Source: Patagioenas fasciata
Lineage: Eukaryota; Chordata; Aves; Columbiformes; Columbidae
Length of the DNA stretch: 64,000 nt
Assembly: GCF_037038585.1 (NCBI RefSeq)
Contig: NC_092524.1
Span: 44,335,001-44,399,000 of the forward strand
Direction: 5' to 3'
Shown here: one piece after another, positions 10,201-25,200 of the stretch
How positions within the stretch are numbered: the first letter of the stretch is position 1
Layout of the letters: each line of letters starts with the position of its first letter
Notes under the pieces: model-generated
Databases searched by the model: none
Seen by the model: only the letters and a program-made list of their open reading frames with translations
Told to the model about the DNA's origin: nothing
Program-made: the position numbers and the translations under genes

Positions 10201-13200
10201 AACCGATGTAATTAGGTGGATATTTGTCCCTCTTCCTTGTGTGACGCTCCATATCTAGAAGGATTAGCTTCTTTTAATGTTGCTGCAGCTGCTCCTCAAA
10301 AGCCTCCCATAGACATAGCTTGGCCTCTGAGCAGGATTCTTCCCCCTCTCCAGGAAAGTATCTGTAATTCGCCTGTTCCTGAATCAAGAGGAGCTGTTTA
10401 ACAATTTGTGCTCACTCCAAGTGTTCGTTTTTGAGCAGCACAAACAGTTTCAAATTGTCCTCTTCACAGTTCATGGTCACATACACAAAAGACTCTCGTT
10501 CAAAAATTGCCTGTTGGGAGTGACTCTGCCTCTTCTCCATCTGCCTCCTATCCTCTGAGCCTCCAGCCTGTGAAGGCTGAGCTCAGTCTCCCCTCTGCAG
10601 GGGCAACCTGGTTGTCCAATGCTTTTCCTCAAGTGTGGAGGGTGAACCTGCTGTGCCATTGGGGGCTGAAGTCCTCAGAGGTAGAGCTGAGATGAGTCAG
10701 TGAGCTGATCTGATAGGGCCAGACTGACCCAACTACCCACTCTAAGTGGCAGGTAGATTTGTTTATTTAAAATCAGTATTTCCTCTGAGTCTTAAAAAAT
10801 CACAATTCATTCTGCCTTGATTTTCTGTTGTTTCTTTCCTGAGAGAGAGAACACAGAGGTTTCCTAGGCAAAGAGGACCATTTCAGAAGCCCAAGGACAA
10901 TTCTAGGGATCTTTCAGAAGTTTCCTTTTCACTTCATGGGAACCAGAGTCTCTGGGAAGATCATGCCCTCAGTCTGTCTAGTACAACTGATAGGTCTAGT
11001 TAAAAGCTGATGTAAAAAGCTGCAGTACAAAGGAAGCCATTTGTAGGGAAACTCAACAATGAACTTTATTGGTCCTGCTACCAAAACCGTTAACAAAGCT
11101 ATACACTCTGCAGCATTGTTTCCAGGTCTGTGTTTTGTTAACTAGCTACTGACATATATATGGCCCAGACTGCTGATGTAACAGGTGCATTCCTCTTGCC
11201 AAGAAAGGGTTCAATTTAGTTACTACTTTCAGCTAGTTCAGTTTCTAGGTACCACTCTTCAAGAGTTTCCTGCTGTAAATAAGATCTCAAGAGCTCATTG
11301 TACAGCGGGATGTACATGTGGCATAAATGGCAAGGAAGGTTCTGCTTGGCCATGAGACCCATGTACCACAGAAGGAATTTGACTACTCTGACAACAGCTC
11401 TCATCACCTCTAAGGTGATGATGGGTCTGACATCCTGGAGGGAGGTTAGACTCCATCAACTGGACTACCAGGCAATACTGTACCTTTCAGAGAGTGCTAT
11501 AAAACCAGCAGATGCATCTCACTCACTCCAGTACCAATGGCCATTGTTATTGCCATACAGATCTATGGAAGCAGAGTCCCTCTATTTTATGCAAGAAATA
11601 GTGGCAAGGGAAAGTGGAACAACTGTTTGTAATACTGCATTACTACTGGGAGCAATGGTTGTCTGTGCTTTTCTGTTACTGCATGTACTCTACATACTTG
11701 CTGAAACACTGGCATTTTTACTCTCTGACATTCTGTCTGCAAAATATATTTGTTTATATGAGCTGCACAGTGCAAAGTATGTGATCTGCCAAGATGTTTT
11801 GCTTGAGAAGGAGGCTGAAGCAAAGTGTTTATCAAACTGTTTCACCTTCTCCTTCTCCCAAGAAGAATCAGTAACACGGCAAAGAAACAACCCAGTTGGA
11901 CAGGGACTTTTTGCCCACTTTGACAGTTGTGTGAAGAAGAGCTGCTTTTAGCTGATCCTAAAAGAGATGCTCTTATTGTAATCAACTTATGTCCACATTT
12001 TCCTCTCTTGTCCCTAGCAGCAGCCTGTCTTTTCTTTGGACATGTTATTGATCCATTGAGCAGGATTGTTTGGCTCCCATATTTCTAGGGATTGGGTAGC
12101 ATGGTTCCATTTGCAACTGCATACTGACAAAAATGTTTCACAGGTATAACAAAAGATGGGCTCAACCTTGCAGAACCTTTCTCCCTGGAGCTGACCAGCA
12201 AGAAGGAAAGAATGGAGTGAAACTTGAGGTTTCATTGGGTTGAAGGACCAAGAGTTGGAAAACAAAACCAAAGTCTATTCATTTTGTAATCTAAAAAAAA
12301 AAAAATCACCCAAGAAGTTTCCAAAGCTTCAGAAGTATTTTACCCTTGAATTAGAACAGCACTTTCTATTCAAATAAAAATGCTAAAACATGGGCTAAAA
12401 CTAGTCCTTGCTAGCAGCTCTATTTTCTGTTTCCCCAGACATTAGTCATTATTAGCATTCTAGTGCAGAAGAGTCCATGTATCAGGACTATCTTCTAAAT
12501 TACTTTGGATGATACGCATAATGAAGTTAAAAATTTCGCTCATCTTTGCCCTGTTGTAAATGAAAGCACATATTATACTCATTCAAAAAATAGCTAAGCA
12601 TAGAGTTAGGTTCAAGTTACATTTTCAATGTAGAAATGTTTATGCTGAAAAAGCCCAGATACTTTCTTGGAAGTAGTTTAATGATGTAAAATAGTCCATT
12701 AATGGATTTTGACTACTGTGCAGTTTTTAAAATAATGTCCCTTATAATTAGTTGTTTCATCATTTCTTTATGTGCCTTGCTTATTTCAAATTCCAGGGAA
12801 AGAAGCCTGCTAAGCTGATATAATGAGATAATATCCTTCAGTAGCATAAGTAAGGCTATGAGATAGACTGCTACCCACATTGGTAATTATACATGCTCTG
12901 TGTCCACGACTGGAACCAGAATGAATACTCTACAGCGTTTTACTGCCTCTGAATAACATTAGCTGAATAAAAACAAGCGAGTAAGTTGTTTATGTATTAG
13001 TACTGGAGGAAGCAACCTGAGCTGACTGTCCTTGAGTCTGTGGAGTCAAACTCATTCAGTGAGCACTTAACAGAGGACTAAGGAGGAAAGCTATTTTTCC
13101 ATCTACATACACATGTGCTGTGACAGCTCGGGCACCCCACAGGGGTGCCAGTTTCAGGTTCCCAGGGGTTCCCCTGCATGCTCTGGGCCAGTTGCCAGGT

Positions 13201-16200
13201 GGCAGAGAAAGCATCACAGATTTGTCCAGTTGTGAGAGGCAAACTTTAAAGAGAAATAAACTTGACACTTCCATCTTCTCTGTAGGATCTCAGAGCACTC
13301 TGTGAATATTAATGGTCTTCTAGTGAAAGAGGAAAGTATTTTATGCCCATTTTGAGACAGTATAAGAGGAAAAGATTTGGCTCGTGATCATATGGGAAAT
13401 AGATGTGTCCTATTTGACTAATGAATGGAGGTAAATCCACCTACAGCCTATCTGGCTGCATTGATCTCTGACAGCACAGCTAGCACAGTTTGCTCTTGAG
13501 GCTGAGAGGCACGATTTCTGGTAAAAAGTACATGCACAACCAGAGCAGCTCAATACTGCAGACAAATTAAATCCCCAGTGGTCCCTGTGCCTTCACTGGG
13601 TACAGAACAGCTTAAAAAAGGTTGGGAGGAAAAACACCTGGATAATCCAGCAGCTCCGCAGTCTCTCCCTGTGGGGCTGCAAACACGGCAGCAGGCTATG
13701 CCTCCAGAGAGCCTGCCTGCCCTCTGCCATTGCTGCAGGCAGGGCTCCTCCTGTCACTTTGCCACCTGTGGCCCAGGACTCCCCCAGAGTCAGAAATAAG
13801 GATTGCATTTAAATTCAGTGGGAAGAGACTGCAGCACTTAGAGCCTTTAAAGCTTGCACTGCAAAACCTGTCAGAGAGTACTTGCTTTTCATTATTGCAT
13901 TTTGGTGCTTTTTCAGTAAAAAAGCTTTGTCCTGAATGCAGCCTGGAAACATCAAATGGAAATACATATTGCATGAGGCAGGGGTTTCCAAACAGATCTC
14001 GCTTTGGGTACTGCTTGCTGCAGAAACCCTTGCTGCTGGCAGGGATGGCAGCTGGAGCTCTTGGTGTCAGCTGTGAGTGGGGCTACTGACAACAATGGCG
14101 GCTGTCAGCACTGACTTTGTATGAACCCCACAATTCTTCCTATCCCATCTCCAGCTCCCCAGCATCTTGTCAACTCTTCCCCAGCACTAGGATGCCAACC
14201 ATAAGCTTCCTAACCCTTCTCCAGCCATTTTTTTTTTTTTTTTTTTACTCCTTTTCCTCCTATCTCATTTTCAGCAGTTGACCAGCACTGGCAGCGTACT
14301 GGCAAGAGGTGGCTTTGGTGGCAGAAGCTGTGGCACACAGCTTGTGTACAGGCACCAGCCTCACAGCTGAGTGTCTGTCTACATAACACAGAGCAGTTTG
14401 AGTGCCAGCAGTAGCACACAGGCTGCAGGCTCTTCATGCATAGGAAAATGGCAAATTACAGTATCCAACCTCTTAGGCAAAAAGGAAAAAAGGTGCCTGA
14501 AGTGTTTGTATGTCTGAGAATCTTTGGCTTCTGTAGAAACTTTTCAACGAACTTTGGAGACTCAGCTGTCTATGTTTCTTGTAAGGCATAATGTGTGGCC
14601 CCTTGAACTATCAGGCTTCTCTAAATTTTCCTTTTCTAAGTCATTAAGTATTCTGCGTTTATTAAAACATGTCTAGAAATGGAGGACTTTGCCTTTCTTT
14701 CAATCTGCATATCATTCCTTTACAAAGCTTGAAAATACTTTTCCTCTGATATTTATTCATTTGGCTGCACTGTATATCAAATTAGGCTACTCTGCTGCAG
14801 ATTCAAAAATGAGAACAGTTCCACCTCCCTCACAGGCAACTCCATTTCTCTTCAGTTTCATTTCCCTCGGGGTCACCGTTAGGTGATGATATGCAGTAAT
14901 GTCCCTAGTGAGGTGCTGTTTCCATTAGCTTTCCCCTTCAGACGTGGTCAGAGGTCTGAATTCTTATATGATTTATTTTCTTGGTTACTTAGAAAACCAG
15001 GTTCTGTTCTGATGCCTCTTCTACACAGATGAGAAATGCTCCATTTTCAGGTAATTATTCCTTTTGTAATAATACAGTGGCTTTTACCTCTGTTTTTTAA
15101 ACAAGGAGTATGTTTTGGTGGATGATTTTTTTAATCAGCGTTTGTTACTATTTAGATAAAAATGGTTATAAAAAGAAGAAGAAATCACATGGCAGAAGGT
15201 AACATGCACATTCATATACCCTTGTTAAGAAGACCATGGAAAATGCTCTCAGATACATCTACACGAAATGCAGTGAGAAAGCAAAAAAATGCTTCCTCCT
15301 GTGGAGCACAAATGTTTTCTGTATGTGAGCAGATGTATAAACTCCATACTAAAATGATACAGTCACTTTAGTAGATATAATCTTTGCCTAATCAAACAAG
15401 ATTCAACATCCAATGGGTTTTCAGTTATGCTATTCTGGCAACCACCTTTGGAGGAGGAGAGGGGATGACAAACCAAGTACAGCAGGCTCCTATTCTACGC
15501 TGAGTGAAGTGTCATTTGAAAGTTTATATTCCTTTGAGCAATAAACTTTTTTTTTCCCCTGATCATGAAATTCTGACATGTGGGGGCACTTTAGTGCCTT
15601 GCTGCTCTTTAGCTTGCAGGAGTGGTTATTCCCTTAAAGTTAATATTATTCAGCAGCCTTATTTTGGCTCTTCATACCACTTGAAGCCCATGATAGGGCT
15701 TTGTGAGAGAAACTGGACACAAATGGCCCTCTACTTCACTGTCACGGACCTTGAATAAGCTGTTGTGGAAGTGAGTTTGGAGACAAATTAGGTCCAGCAT
15801 TTCAGGGGAATCTGTGACCTAGAAGTCTGGAGGAGGGGTTTTAGACATGCAGCAAGTGCTATCAGAAAATCAGAAGAATTACAGCTCAGGTAGTTAAACC
15901 AGAAAATATATATCAGAACTGGGGTGAATTTCAATTACCAGTCATATTTCTTTCATCTAGTTTTCTTGATCTTTCCGTGTTTTCATTTTCTATTTCCTAC
16001 AGTTAACTACATTCAACTAGGCAGAGTCCTCAATAGAAGTTACATTGCAATTAAAGCTGACAAGATTAAAACTGAATTAAACTTTCATATTTTTTTTAAA
16101 TGAACTGGTGTCTTTTTCTCTTGAGAAAAACTAATTGAAACTCTTTGGGGGTGTCATTTGGTTACATTTTTCGCTGTCCTTAGGTGGATACCATCTCTCA

Positions 16201-19200
16201 ACTGTATTGTTGATTACAGTCTGATGTTATCAGAAGTTGAATTTTCTCTCCCACAAATCTCACCTTTCTTCTATTTCAACACAGGGGCAAAGCAAATATC
16301 AAAAGTCAAAGTTTTTTTCAGAGACAGAAATTTCACCAGAACTCCTGATGTTTTTATAAATGTTTTGGTGTGGGTTCAGAAGAAGTATCAAATTATTTCA
16401 TGAGAGAGAAATTTCAGTTTGCAATCATCTCAAACTGAAATAACCCCTCCAATTGATCTGATTCTTAAAATTCTTTGAGTAAATAAAGCCGATGAGAAAA
16501 TCCAGTAGTCTGTTCCCTTCTGGGGAGCAGAAAGCTGTGTGAAAAACTTGCAAACCATACATTTGCACATAAAATGTTTGGCAGAAGCCTCCTCCATTGT
16601 CCAGGCTATGTGGGTAACACAAACTTTTTCCTCCTGTATGAGTATCAGATGTTTGCTTATGTAATTTATCAGAGGGAGAATGAAAAATAAGTCATGTTGT
16701 CACTATCGCAGGACTAACTGGGTCTTATTTTGCATCAGGAACGTTATGACTGCTTTCAAGGCACTGAAAGGTGTCTGACCTTCCTTTGGAAATCAGTGTC
16801 AACATTTGTTACCCATCAGAGAAGGACTTCATTCTTAGCTCTTAATGGGTTTTGTATCCAAAGTTCAGCATGCTTTAGATTCTTGCCCTAGAAGACATAC
16901 AGTTTGGAATGGATGTAGCTGGGAAATAACTGGAATACAATTTTAAGCAACAACTATAGATACTGTGTACTACCCATCTGCACTTATAGACACTTCTATG
17001 ATCTAGACTGCAGAACTCTTTCGAGCAGTACAAAGTCTGGTCAAGCCATATTGTTTCATGATATTAGAAAGCCTTCATCACACTGAGTTGATGAGCTTAT
17101 TAGCTACTATTTTGGCAAGACTGACAGACACCACCAAAGGGAGGAATCCTGCTTATCCTAGCTGGGCAATAGCCCCTGTCTCCCAGAGGGATATTTCTCA
17201 GTCTTGAGAGGTCACCTGTGACACATCATCAGAGACTCTGTGATGGCATCCCAAAGCTCAGTTAGAAAATGCACATGCCTTTGCTCTAGTAGACCCAAGA
17301 ATGTGGATCTCAGGATTTTTTTCTTAACATATCATTCTATCTCTACTAGTTCAAAAAAAATTTAAGAAAAAAGTAATAGTGGTTTCTTTTTAGCCAATGT
17401 TCCCTCCATAAGTATTTGTTTCCTTCAGTCTTTTTTATCATATGGTTGAATTTTATTTTAAAACCTGCACTTTCGAAAAGCTTAATCTTCAAATTGGAAT
17501 CATAATGCCTCTAGTATTTTGGTCTCTTATTGAAAAGAAAAAGCAGTGTCTCCACATGAGACAAGCATCTTACCCTTTTACTTGGCAAAATAGACTGTTC
17601 TGTACCATCACTTTTAAACAGAGGATTGTGGAATACTTCAGATAAAACAACCCATAACCACACTATAAAATGTCATAGAACATCTGCCATCTTAAATTTA
17701 CTATTGTAGTATTGTTTCTTGTTTTCAAGTCAACAGGTCCAGAGGTGCACAGTTAAACATCTCTTCTTTTTTCCACAAGAAATGTTTTCCATCAAGTTTT
17801 ACAATGGGCATTATTCCTTGTACACTATAAAGTCTGTCTTTAGATTAGTTATCTAAATGAATGCTAGGTAAAACTCTTCGCTTTCAAACCTTCCTGTCTT
17901 TATGTGCACACATAACTTCTACTGGTCTCACGGGGTTGTGTACATATAGAGAAAGGGTAATGATCTGTTAGTCATCACCATTGCAACTGACAACATGATC
18001 TTTCTTTTTACTAATTTCTTTAACTTTAAATGCAACTCATCAAATCAGTATTAATTTCTTCTCTTGTGATTGCATTTCACTTTATGTGTTGTGTTCTATT
18101 GCCAAGTCTTCTCCTTCCTTCGTCATCTGTGTGCACAAATATTCTGTCTCTTGGTTTTGTGCCACAGAGTTGAGGAGATTAAGTCAAAGTCCAGGAGAAA
18201 TAGGTTTTTTGACCATGAATGCCATGCAGTTGCAAATTATGTTTCTATTCCATATTCAGCTGCATGTCCACTTGTTGTAATAAACCCACAGAACTGACGA
18301 GCCAGGGAGAAAAGGAGTCAAAAAGCAAGTGGTATGTATGAGTAAGAGCCTTTTTAGAAGGACAGGTTTTTGAAGTCACTCAAAGTGCCTCTAAATGGTC
18401 TAGAAAGTAGAAAGTATGGATGTTTCTCTCCAGTCATTTGTGCAATGAAAGGGAGATGTTGTGCTTGGAGGGTTCCATGTGCCAAGACAGACTTAAGAGA
18501 GGATGGAGCATTGCAAGCAGTGTCTCTTTGGCATCCACTCTTCCCCAGTGTATGGCTATATCTAATGTATAACTTTTGGATTGGTTCCAGGTGAGGTGAC
18601 TGCTACTTGTGTCCATTCACCTTTAGCCCAACTCAGCTATGCTCAGACAGCCTGGAAAATTGTGTCATAACTGGCTCATTCTCCATCTCAGAGAGCCTGA
18701 GATGTATGTGGCAAGATAAGGAGACAGTATGGGTGCCTCTCAGCCAGCAGCCTGATGAAATACAAGTAGTGACAAACTAAGGCTACCATGGGGACTTAGG
18801 GGAAGATACTCCTTTTGCTTGTTTGTGGAGCCAAGATTTTGGTGGGGCACTGGGAGAAAATGTGTGTTTTCTGTTGATCTGGGACTTGACTCAATGTGAC
18901 TGAAACTTTCCCTAAGTGTTTAAATCCAACAGCAGAAAAAAAAAAAAAATCTCCAGTATCCACCTACATAATAAGGTCCTCCTCAAAGTGATTGCATGAG
19001 AGACAAATACAGAAGCTTTATACTTTAAAATCATTTATATTCACATGTTTCTTTCAAGGTTAGTTTCTTTCTGGCAATCATTTCTTTAATTCTTGCCACA
19101 ACATGTTCTTCATTTTTCTTTTCAGAAAAAGGCAGGCTTCCTTACTCCTCATCCATGTGCATAGCAGAGTCAAAGGGCTGGAGTCTGAAGGGCATGTGGC

Positions 19201-22200
19201 TGGAATATAACTGTATTGACTTCAACAGTTACTCCAGGAGTACTTGAGAGAAAAGTCAGTGACAAGTTATTTTTAACAAAGCGAAGCCTATTGTCACAAT
19301 TGTTTAAAGCTTTGTGGTACAATGTAGGACGTGTCAGACAATGTTAATTTCTAAATGTATTGTTTACAACCTCCTGCTAGCTGAGAACTTTGATATTTTG
19401 TTGGATTTCTCCTTCTCATCACTCAGTTTTGTATTTCTTTTCTCCACCAGCCTAGACTAAGGAATTCTTTCAAATCACTGCATCTGGTAGCTCTGACAGT
19501 CTCCTGTGACTGCCCAATCTATTTGTGTGCTTATAGATGAATCATGAGTAAGAGAAAACAAACTTGAACTCTGCCATTTCCACTTGCTCAAATATGTAAT
19601 TTTAATGAGCAGTAAATTTGCTGGAAAATGCTGTACCAGTTTTCGTGATACTATCAATGTGCAAATTGCACAAAATAACAGTGTTGGACAGACAAATTGA
19701 CTGGAAAAGTTGTCTCCTTTTTAATTGGAAGAGAGCATCAAGATTCCTGCAGGGATCTGGACAAGCTTACTAGCCCTGAAAGCTCATGCCTTCACCCAGT
19801 TGTACCTGATAGTCAACACCTTACTTCTTTGTTGGCTTCTTTTGAGACTGTTACTCTGTTGAAGATGATACGCTGGCTGGAGCAGGGGCACCCTGAGTTC
19901 AGGGCAGCAGAACCTCCATCAGACTATGCAATCACGGTCACCCAAGTGCCTGGCTCAGTTGCGTGCTTTACACCCAGTAGTATAGCTCCAACAGTGGAGG
20001 ACTGATTCTTCCTTCTTTAATGCATTATCTTGTTTTGCGTGGGTTTTTCATTGCTTTCCCTGAGGGATTTCCCCCCTCCTCCAATTTTTCCAGTGTTAAA
20101 ACTACAATTTCTTTTTATCACAAGCTGCTGCTCTTGTTCATACATTTTGTTATTTCATCACTTTTAGCCACGAATATTCTGTCACATTTTTATGCCACAG
20201 ATACCCTGTTTTGTCCTATTTTACACGCCTACATTGTAAGGAGTTGTCTCACCCTAGAAATATTTGCTACCCTGTATTGCCTATGAAGATCAGTTTATAT
20301 AGCTGTTTCTGAGTAGAAATCTGCACATTGGTATCTCCAATTATATATGTTGAATCTAGTTCTTTCGGTCAGCTCCAGCATCCTTGCAGAATGACTACTG
20401 GGGGGCACAGCAGTGTTTTGAAATTCTCTTTCTCAGATTGGAACTGCCCAGGGAGATGTGTGCCAGTGCCTTGGTTCTTTCTCCCTGCTTGTCTCTGCCT
20501 CTTTGCTCAAGATTGAAACTCACAACTCACTCCCTCTTCTCATATGCCTTTATTTGAAGCTTCCTTACCTTTCTCTACTCCCTCCCAACCCACCATCTAG
20601 CTGCAATGTAGCTTTTGAAATTACATTTATTGGTATTGTATATTGCTGTGAATATTCACATCCATCCTCCCTTCCCTTATCCATTTTTGAAAAAAACCCC
20701 ACAAAACTAGTAAATAAGATTCCTTTTTCTGAGTTTGTGCTTCTTAATTAGCACATTTTTTTCTCACTTAAATGGCTTTCCTGCTGTTCACAACATCAGT
20801 AAGACAGTTACAGTATTTCATTAGTCATATAACAGAAGAAGTATTTGTTAGAGAGCAAGTTTCAGTGAGTACTTTCTGTCCACTGTTAATGTATGCGTCA
20901 TCAAGGAGGACAATATGATTCATCATCCCCATTGAATAGCTGTGTTCTGAGCTTTCCTCCCTTCCTTCAGATTCTGTACTTTCTGTTTTCCCTAGATCAA
21001 TGTTGTGTTTTTATTTCCATCTCCCCAGACTCCTCTAGTCCTTTCATATTATACATCTGTATAACATGATGTCCCCAGCTAAGGACAGCAACATTTCCCA
21101 GGGAACAATCACCTGCAAATGCCATCAGTGTGTTTCTAATGTTGTTTGTTTGTTTGTTTTTCTTTCTTTTTTTTTTTTCTTAATCACACTAAAGATGTTA
21201 AATAAAATCACAGCTAGCTTAGGCCTCTGTAAGAATCCTCTAGGCACCTTCCCCAGCTTGTCACATTAGTGCTTATCATTTCAGTCCAACAGCTAATTTA
21301 TAACTCATGTGTTAGTGCTCTTGAAGAAAATTAATGTAACAAAACACATTTCTGGAGCTTTTAGAAGCTAGGGTGGTATTTGTTTTAAAGAAAACTGGCT
21401 GCAGTTCCTTGGGCTCCTTGTCCCACAGATTTCACTCACTCATGTTCTCACACCCACATACTCACAAGTACAATAATGCATATGTCCCCAGGATCAACTG
21501 TGTGTGACTGGGAAGATAAAGAAGACTAACTATTGAGTCCTCACTGTATCTCTTGTGTTCTTTTTTTGTTGGTGACAACAAGCAGGATTTTTGGATAGGC
21601 CTTTTGTACCTTTTAGTTGTCAAACATTACAACGTGATCCCAAGACTCAAAACCTTGATTACTTCATCTTTCATATATCTAATGTAAAGTTGATTTCTAT
21701 TGTTTTGGGGGATCTTTAAGGTTACAGTACATCTTCACACCGGGATAATGGCAAAAGAAAGGATCTATGTTGTGTACTGTAACTTTTTTTACCCCACTCT
21801 CCTGTCACCAGAGCTCTGTGCTGTGGCCTTACTGGAGTACGGCCCTCCAGGTCTTCATGTAAAAATCTCATTCCTCAAGGTTTACTGGTTTGTCTGCAGC
21901 TGGTCATGTCCTTAGTTATCAGTGCAGGAACCTCAGGTATTGTTACCTTATTGGTCCATAAGTGTAGCTACTTACAGGGAATTTTCAAAATTGCCTCAAG
22001 TAGTCATTCAAGGGATTCCCATTTATTTTTCACATTGTGGGCTCATTTACAGGTTTTGTTTTATGTGCAATTCACTTCTTGTTATGGAGCTGATCGACAA
22101 ATGCTAGATATGATTTATTTATTCCTGATGGACTTCTGAAAATGGCAGCCTGAATAATCAGTTATCTCAGACTCTAAGTTAATGTGGCACATTATCAAAG

Positions 22201-25200
22201 TACTCAAATAGAGAAGGTCCCATCCTGTGCAGTTTGATTTTGGTTGAGTGACTGAAGCATACTTTAAACATGGGACAAGTAAGTTCCACATCTCAATGGT
22301 TTTAGAGTTGCAGTCTGTTGAGCTGAATCAATTACAAATGAAGGGTCATTCAAAGACAGCAAAACATTTAAACTGTAATTTCTCATTTTGCAACAATGAG
22401 TCCGATAGTACTGCACAAGCTCATCTTCTGCATGTTTTTGTTCAATGTCTATGCATTTTAGCACTGATGGTGTTAGCTATGAACATGTTACATATTTATT
22501 CTATTTCAAGGTCAAGATTTCCTGAGAGGATAGAGATATACAAATAACTTATATTTGATATGGCTGGGTATTCAAGCAGCAGTGCTATTGTAAGTGATAA
22601 CAAAAGACAAAACGTAAGTCTGATACTTAAGGCCAGAACATGTTGGTTTTTGAATCTTTTGTAATAACGTGAAGGAGTAGAAATTTTGTCTCCCTTGAAA
22701 AAAATCTTTATTTTCTCTGTACGTTTAGTTCATGATATCGGCTTTACAAAATGATTCAAGCAGCCTTTGCAAGAAAAGATAACACATTAATGTTCCTACA
22801 GTATTAAATACTATTTGTGGATATCGATCAGTATCTAGAGGTCATTGCCTTCTTGACAGAGACAAATCTGAAGCACTAGTTTTTGTGTTTAATTATAAGA
22901 TCCTTATGTTTCAGTAAACAAATTCTGATCACACTTAGATGCTGGTTTAGGGCTTCTTTTGTAAAAATAGCTGTTTCTGGGTTACGACTGCCATTTTGTT
23001 CATTTTGTGTGTATGCATTTCCATCTCTAGTTTGTAGACTGTAAAACTCAAAGTCTGGTACATACTAATGAACATTAGTGTGCACATACACTTCTAATTT
23101 CTTTGTCTTCTGCTAAGTTTAGAATTTCATAGACAAGCTAAGATAATCCACACTACAAAGATATTGCCCTATATATATTTCTTTTGCTCTATCAGATACT
23201 CATCAGCTTTATGTGAAACCATTAAATAATGGTAAAAATTTTAAAGGATATTTGCATCGTTTCCTCCATTTAGGGCTACATTATGCCCTGAAGTAAAGCC
23301 CTTTCTAGGGGAGGGGATCAGAACACGTTCGCAGGGCTGCAGTAGTCACAAAGCCATGGTGGATGCCATTATACTGGCCTTATATTGTTCCCAAGTGTGC
23401 TGGGAAAAACAGTCATCAGCAGATTTTTTTTCAGGTGTGTGTTCAAAACCCAGTACAATGCTCTGGAAACAAAGGTTCCCAAAACCTTACAGCTCAATTC
23501 CTACCCTGTTCAGTGAGGAAGGATAAAGAAGGAGCCATTTTTTCCCCTTCTCCTTTTCCTTTCCCTTTACCTGTGCTCCCAAAAAATGCATTTGTTGACA
23601 GTTCAAAGGCAAGCATTAGGCCAGTCAGTCTGCACAGGGGCTGGAGGGTGCAAGAGAGAGAAAAAGTGAGGCAAGCCCTGCAGGAGGATCCTGATGGATC
23701 AGAATCAGCCTGCAGAGCACAGAGAGTGCACAAGGTCAAGGGACAGAAGAGGAGTGTCAAGTAAGGAAGGAAAAAGAAAGGAAGGAAATCAAAGAGCAAG
23801 GAATGGATGGCGTGTGCCCTGGTACCAACCTGCTCTCCAGTACCCAAAAGCACAACACTGGCTGCTACCGCGCTGGGAGGTTTGCCTTCTACTCCTGCTT
23901 CACACTCAAATCAATGGCCTCTGTTCTGATGATCAAATCCCTCTTCAGGGACAGGTCTGAGCAACACAAAGATGGTTTCTGCTTCTGTGCTGCTGCTCTG
24001 AGGTCCCAGCTAGTTTTCAAGCAAATCTTGACTGTTTAGTGGGAACTTCTGTCATTGGGAGAAGGAGCCATTGATCTTGCAAGAAATGCACTGAGGTTGC
24101 AGACCCTGTTCTTGCAAGCAGCGAAGATCTGACTACAGATCTTAATGCACTGGGAGCTAAATGCCACACGCTGTTCATTTATTCAGTATTTTTGTAATAT
24201 TTTTTTCAAATACAGACCATCTAGAGGTGCAGCACACCCATTCAATCAACCTAACAAAATTACTTTGTCTCCCGCACTGGGCCATTTATATTTTATTTCA
24301 TCCTGGTGCAGACAACTGCACACTTCTATCAGGTTCAGGGACAGTCTGCCACAGAAGAGGAAAAAAACATGAGTTTTCTATTCTCCGCCTCCCCATACCC
24401 TTCCCCCATTTTATTTTTTTCTGTCATCTGGAATAAAGAATTCAGGCTTTCTCAGCATCATCCCAACATGAGACCTCTGATACTTGGGGCAGGGTTCTTG
24501 CTCTCATACCTGCAAAAGACGGACAGCTTAATGGAACACTCAAGGCTCAAGGGTAACAGGCAGAAAAAGAGCTAGGGATTTCCTATTTTTAGGAAGTTCC
24601 TATATCCAAGGCTACATCAGGGTAAAATAAAGAACAAGGAGAATCAGTGTCCAGTCAAACGGGACAATATAGAAAGTAATATTTTTAAAGCAATGAACGT
24701 AATCAAATTATCTCTTTGTTCAGATCATGTTACATAGCCTGAAAAATTGTAAGGAAATCCAGTTCAAGCTCCTGAGTATTGAAAACCCCACAAGATATTA
24801 AAGAAAACCCACTGAAGTTCTTTCATATAGTCCAGTGAACTTTTAACCAGAGGCTATCTGATTTTCTATTGAAGTATGTTATTGTTGTAACAGGTATACA
24901 GACAGCAAGCAATTTCAGGGAAATTTTTTGTTTTGTTTTTTCTCCTCTGAGCTTTGCAGCAGTAGCAGAGCAGGTTCCATAAATCCTTTTTGACATTAGC
25001 CCCAACTCTATCCACTTTGCTCGGATCTTTGATTCCATCACAGTAAGACTTAAGTCAGGTGGTTTCAGGTCCCAAGGGTCCCAAGGTTTGTCCCCTGGGT
25101 CAAAGCAGAGGGTTTGAGTCTTCAGTGTCATGAGTCTCTTCTCTACTCCATACAGGAAATATCATTCCATCTTCCTGATTCTTCCTCCAAACACTCAGGA

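Noticed and set aside
21190..21290. Possible old minus-strand CR1 piece
   Set aside because: Only a vague likeness over about 100 bases; not enough ordered blocks to call it.
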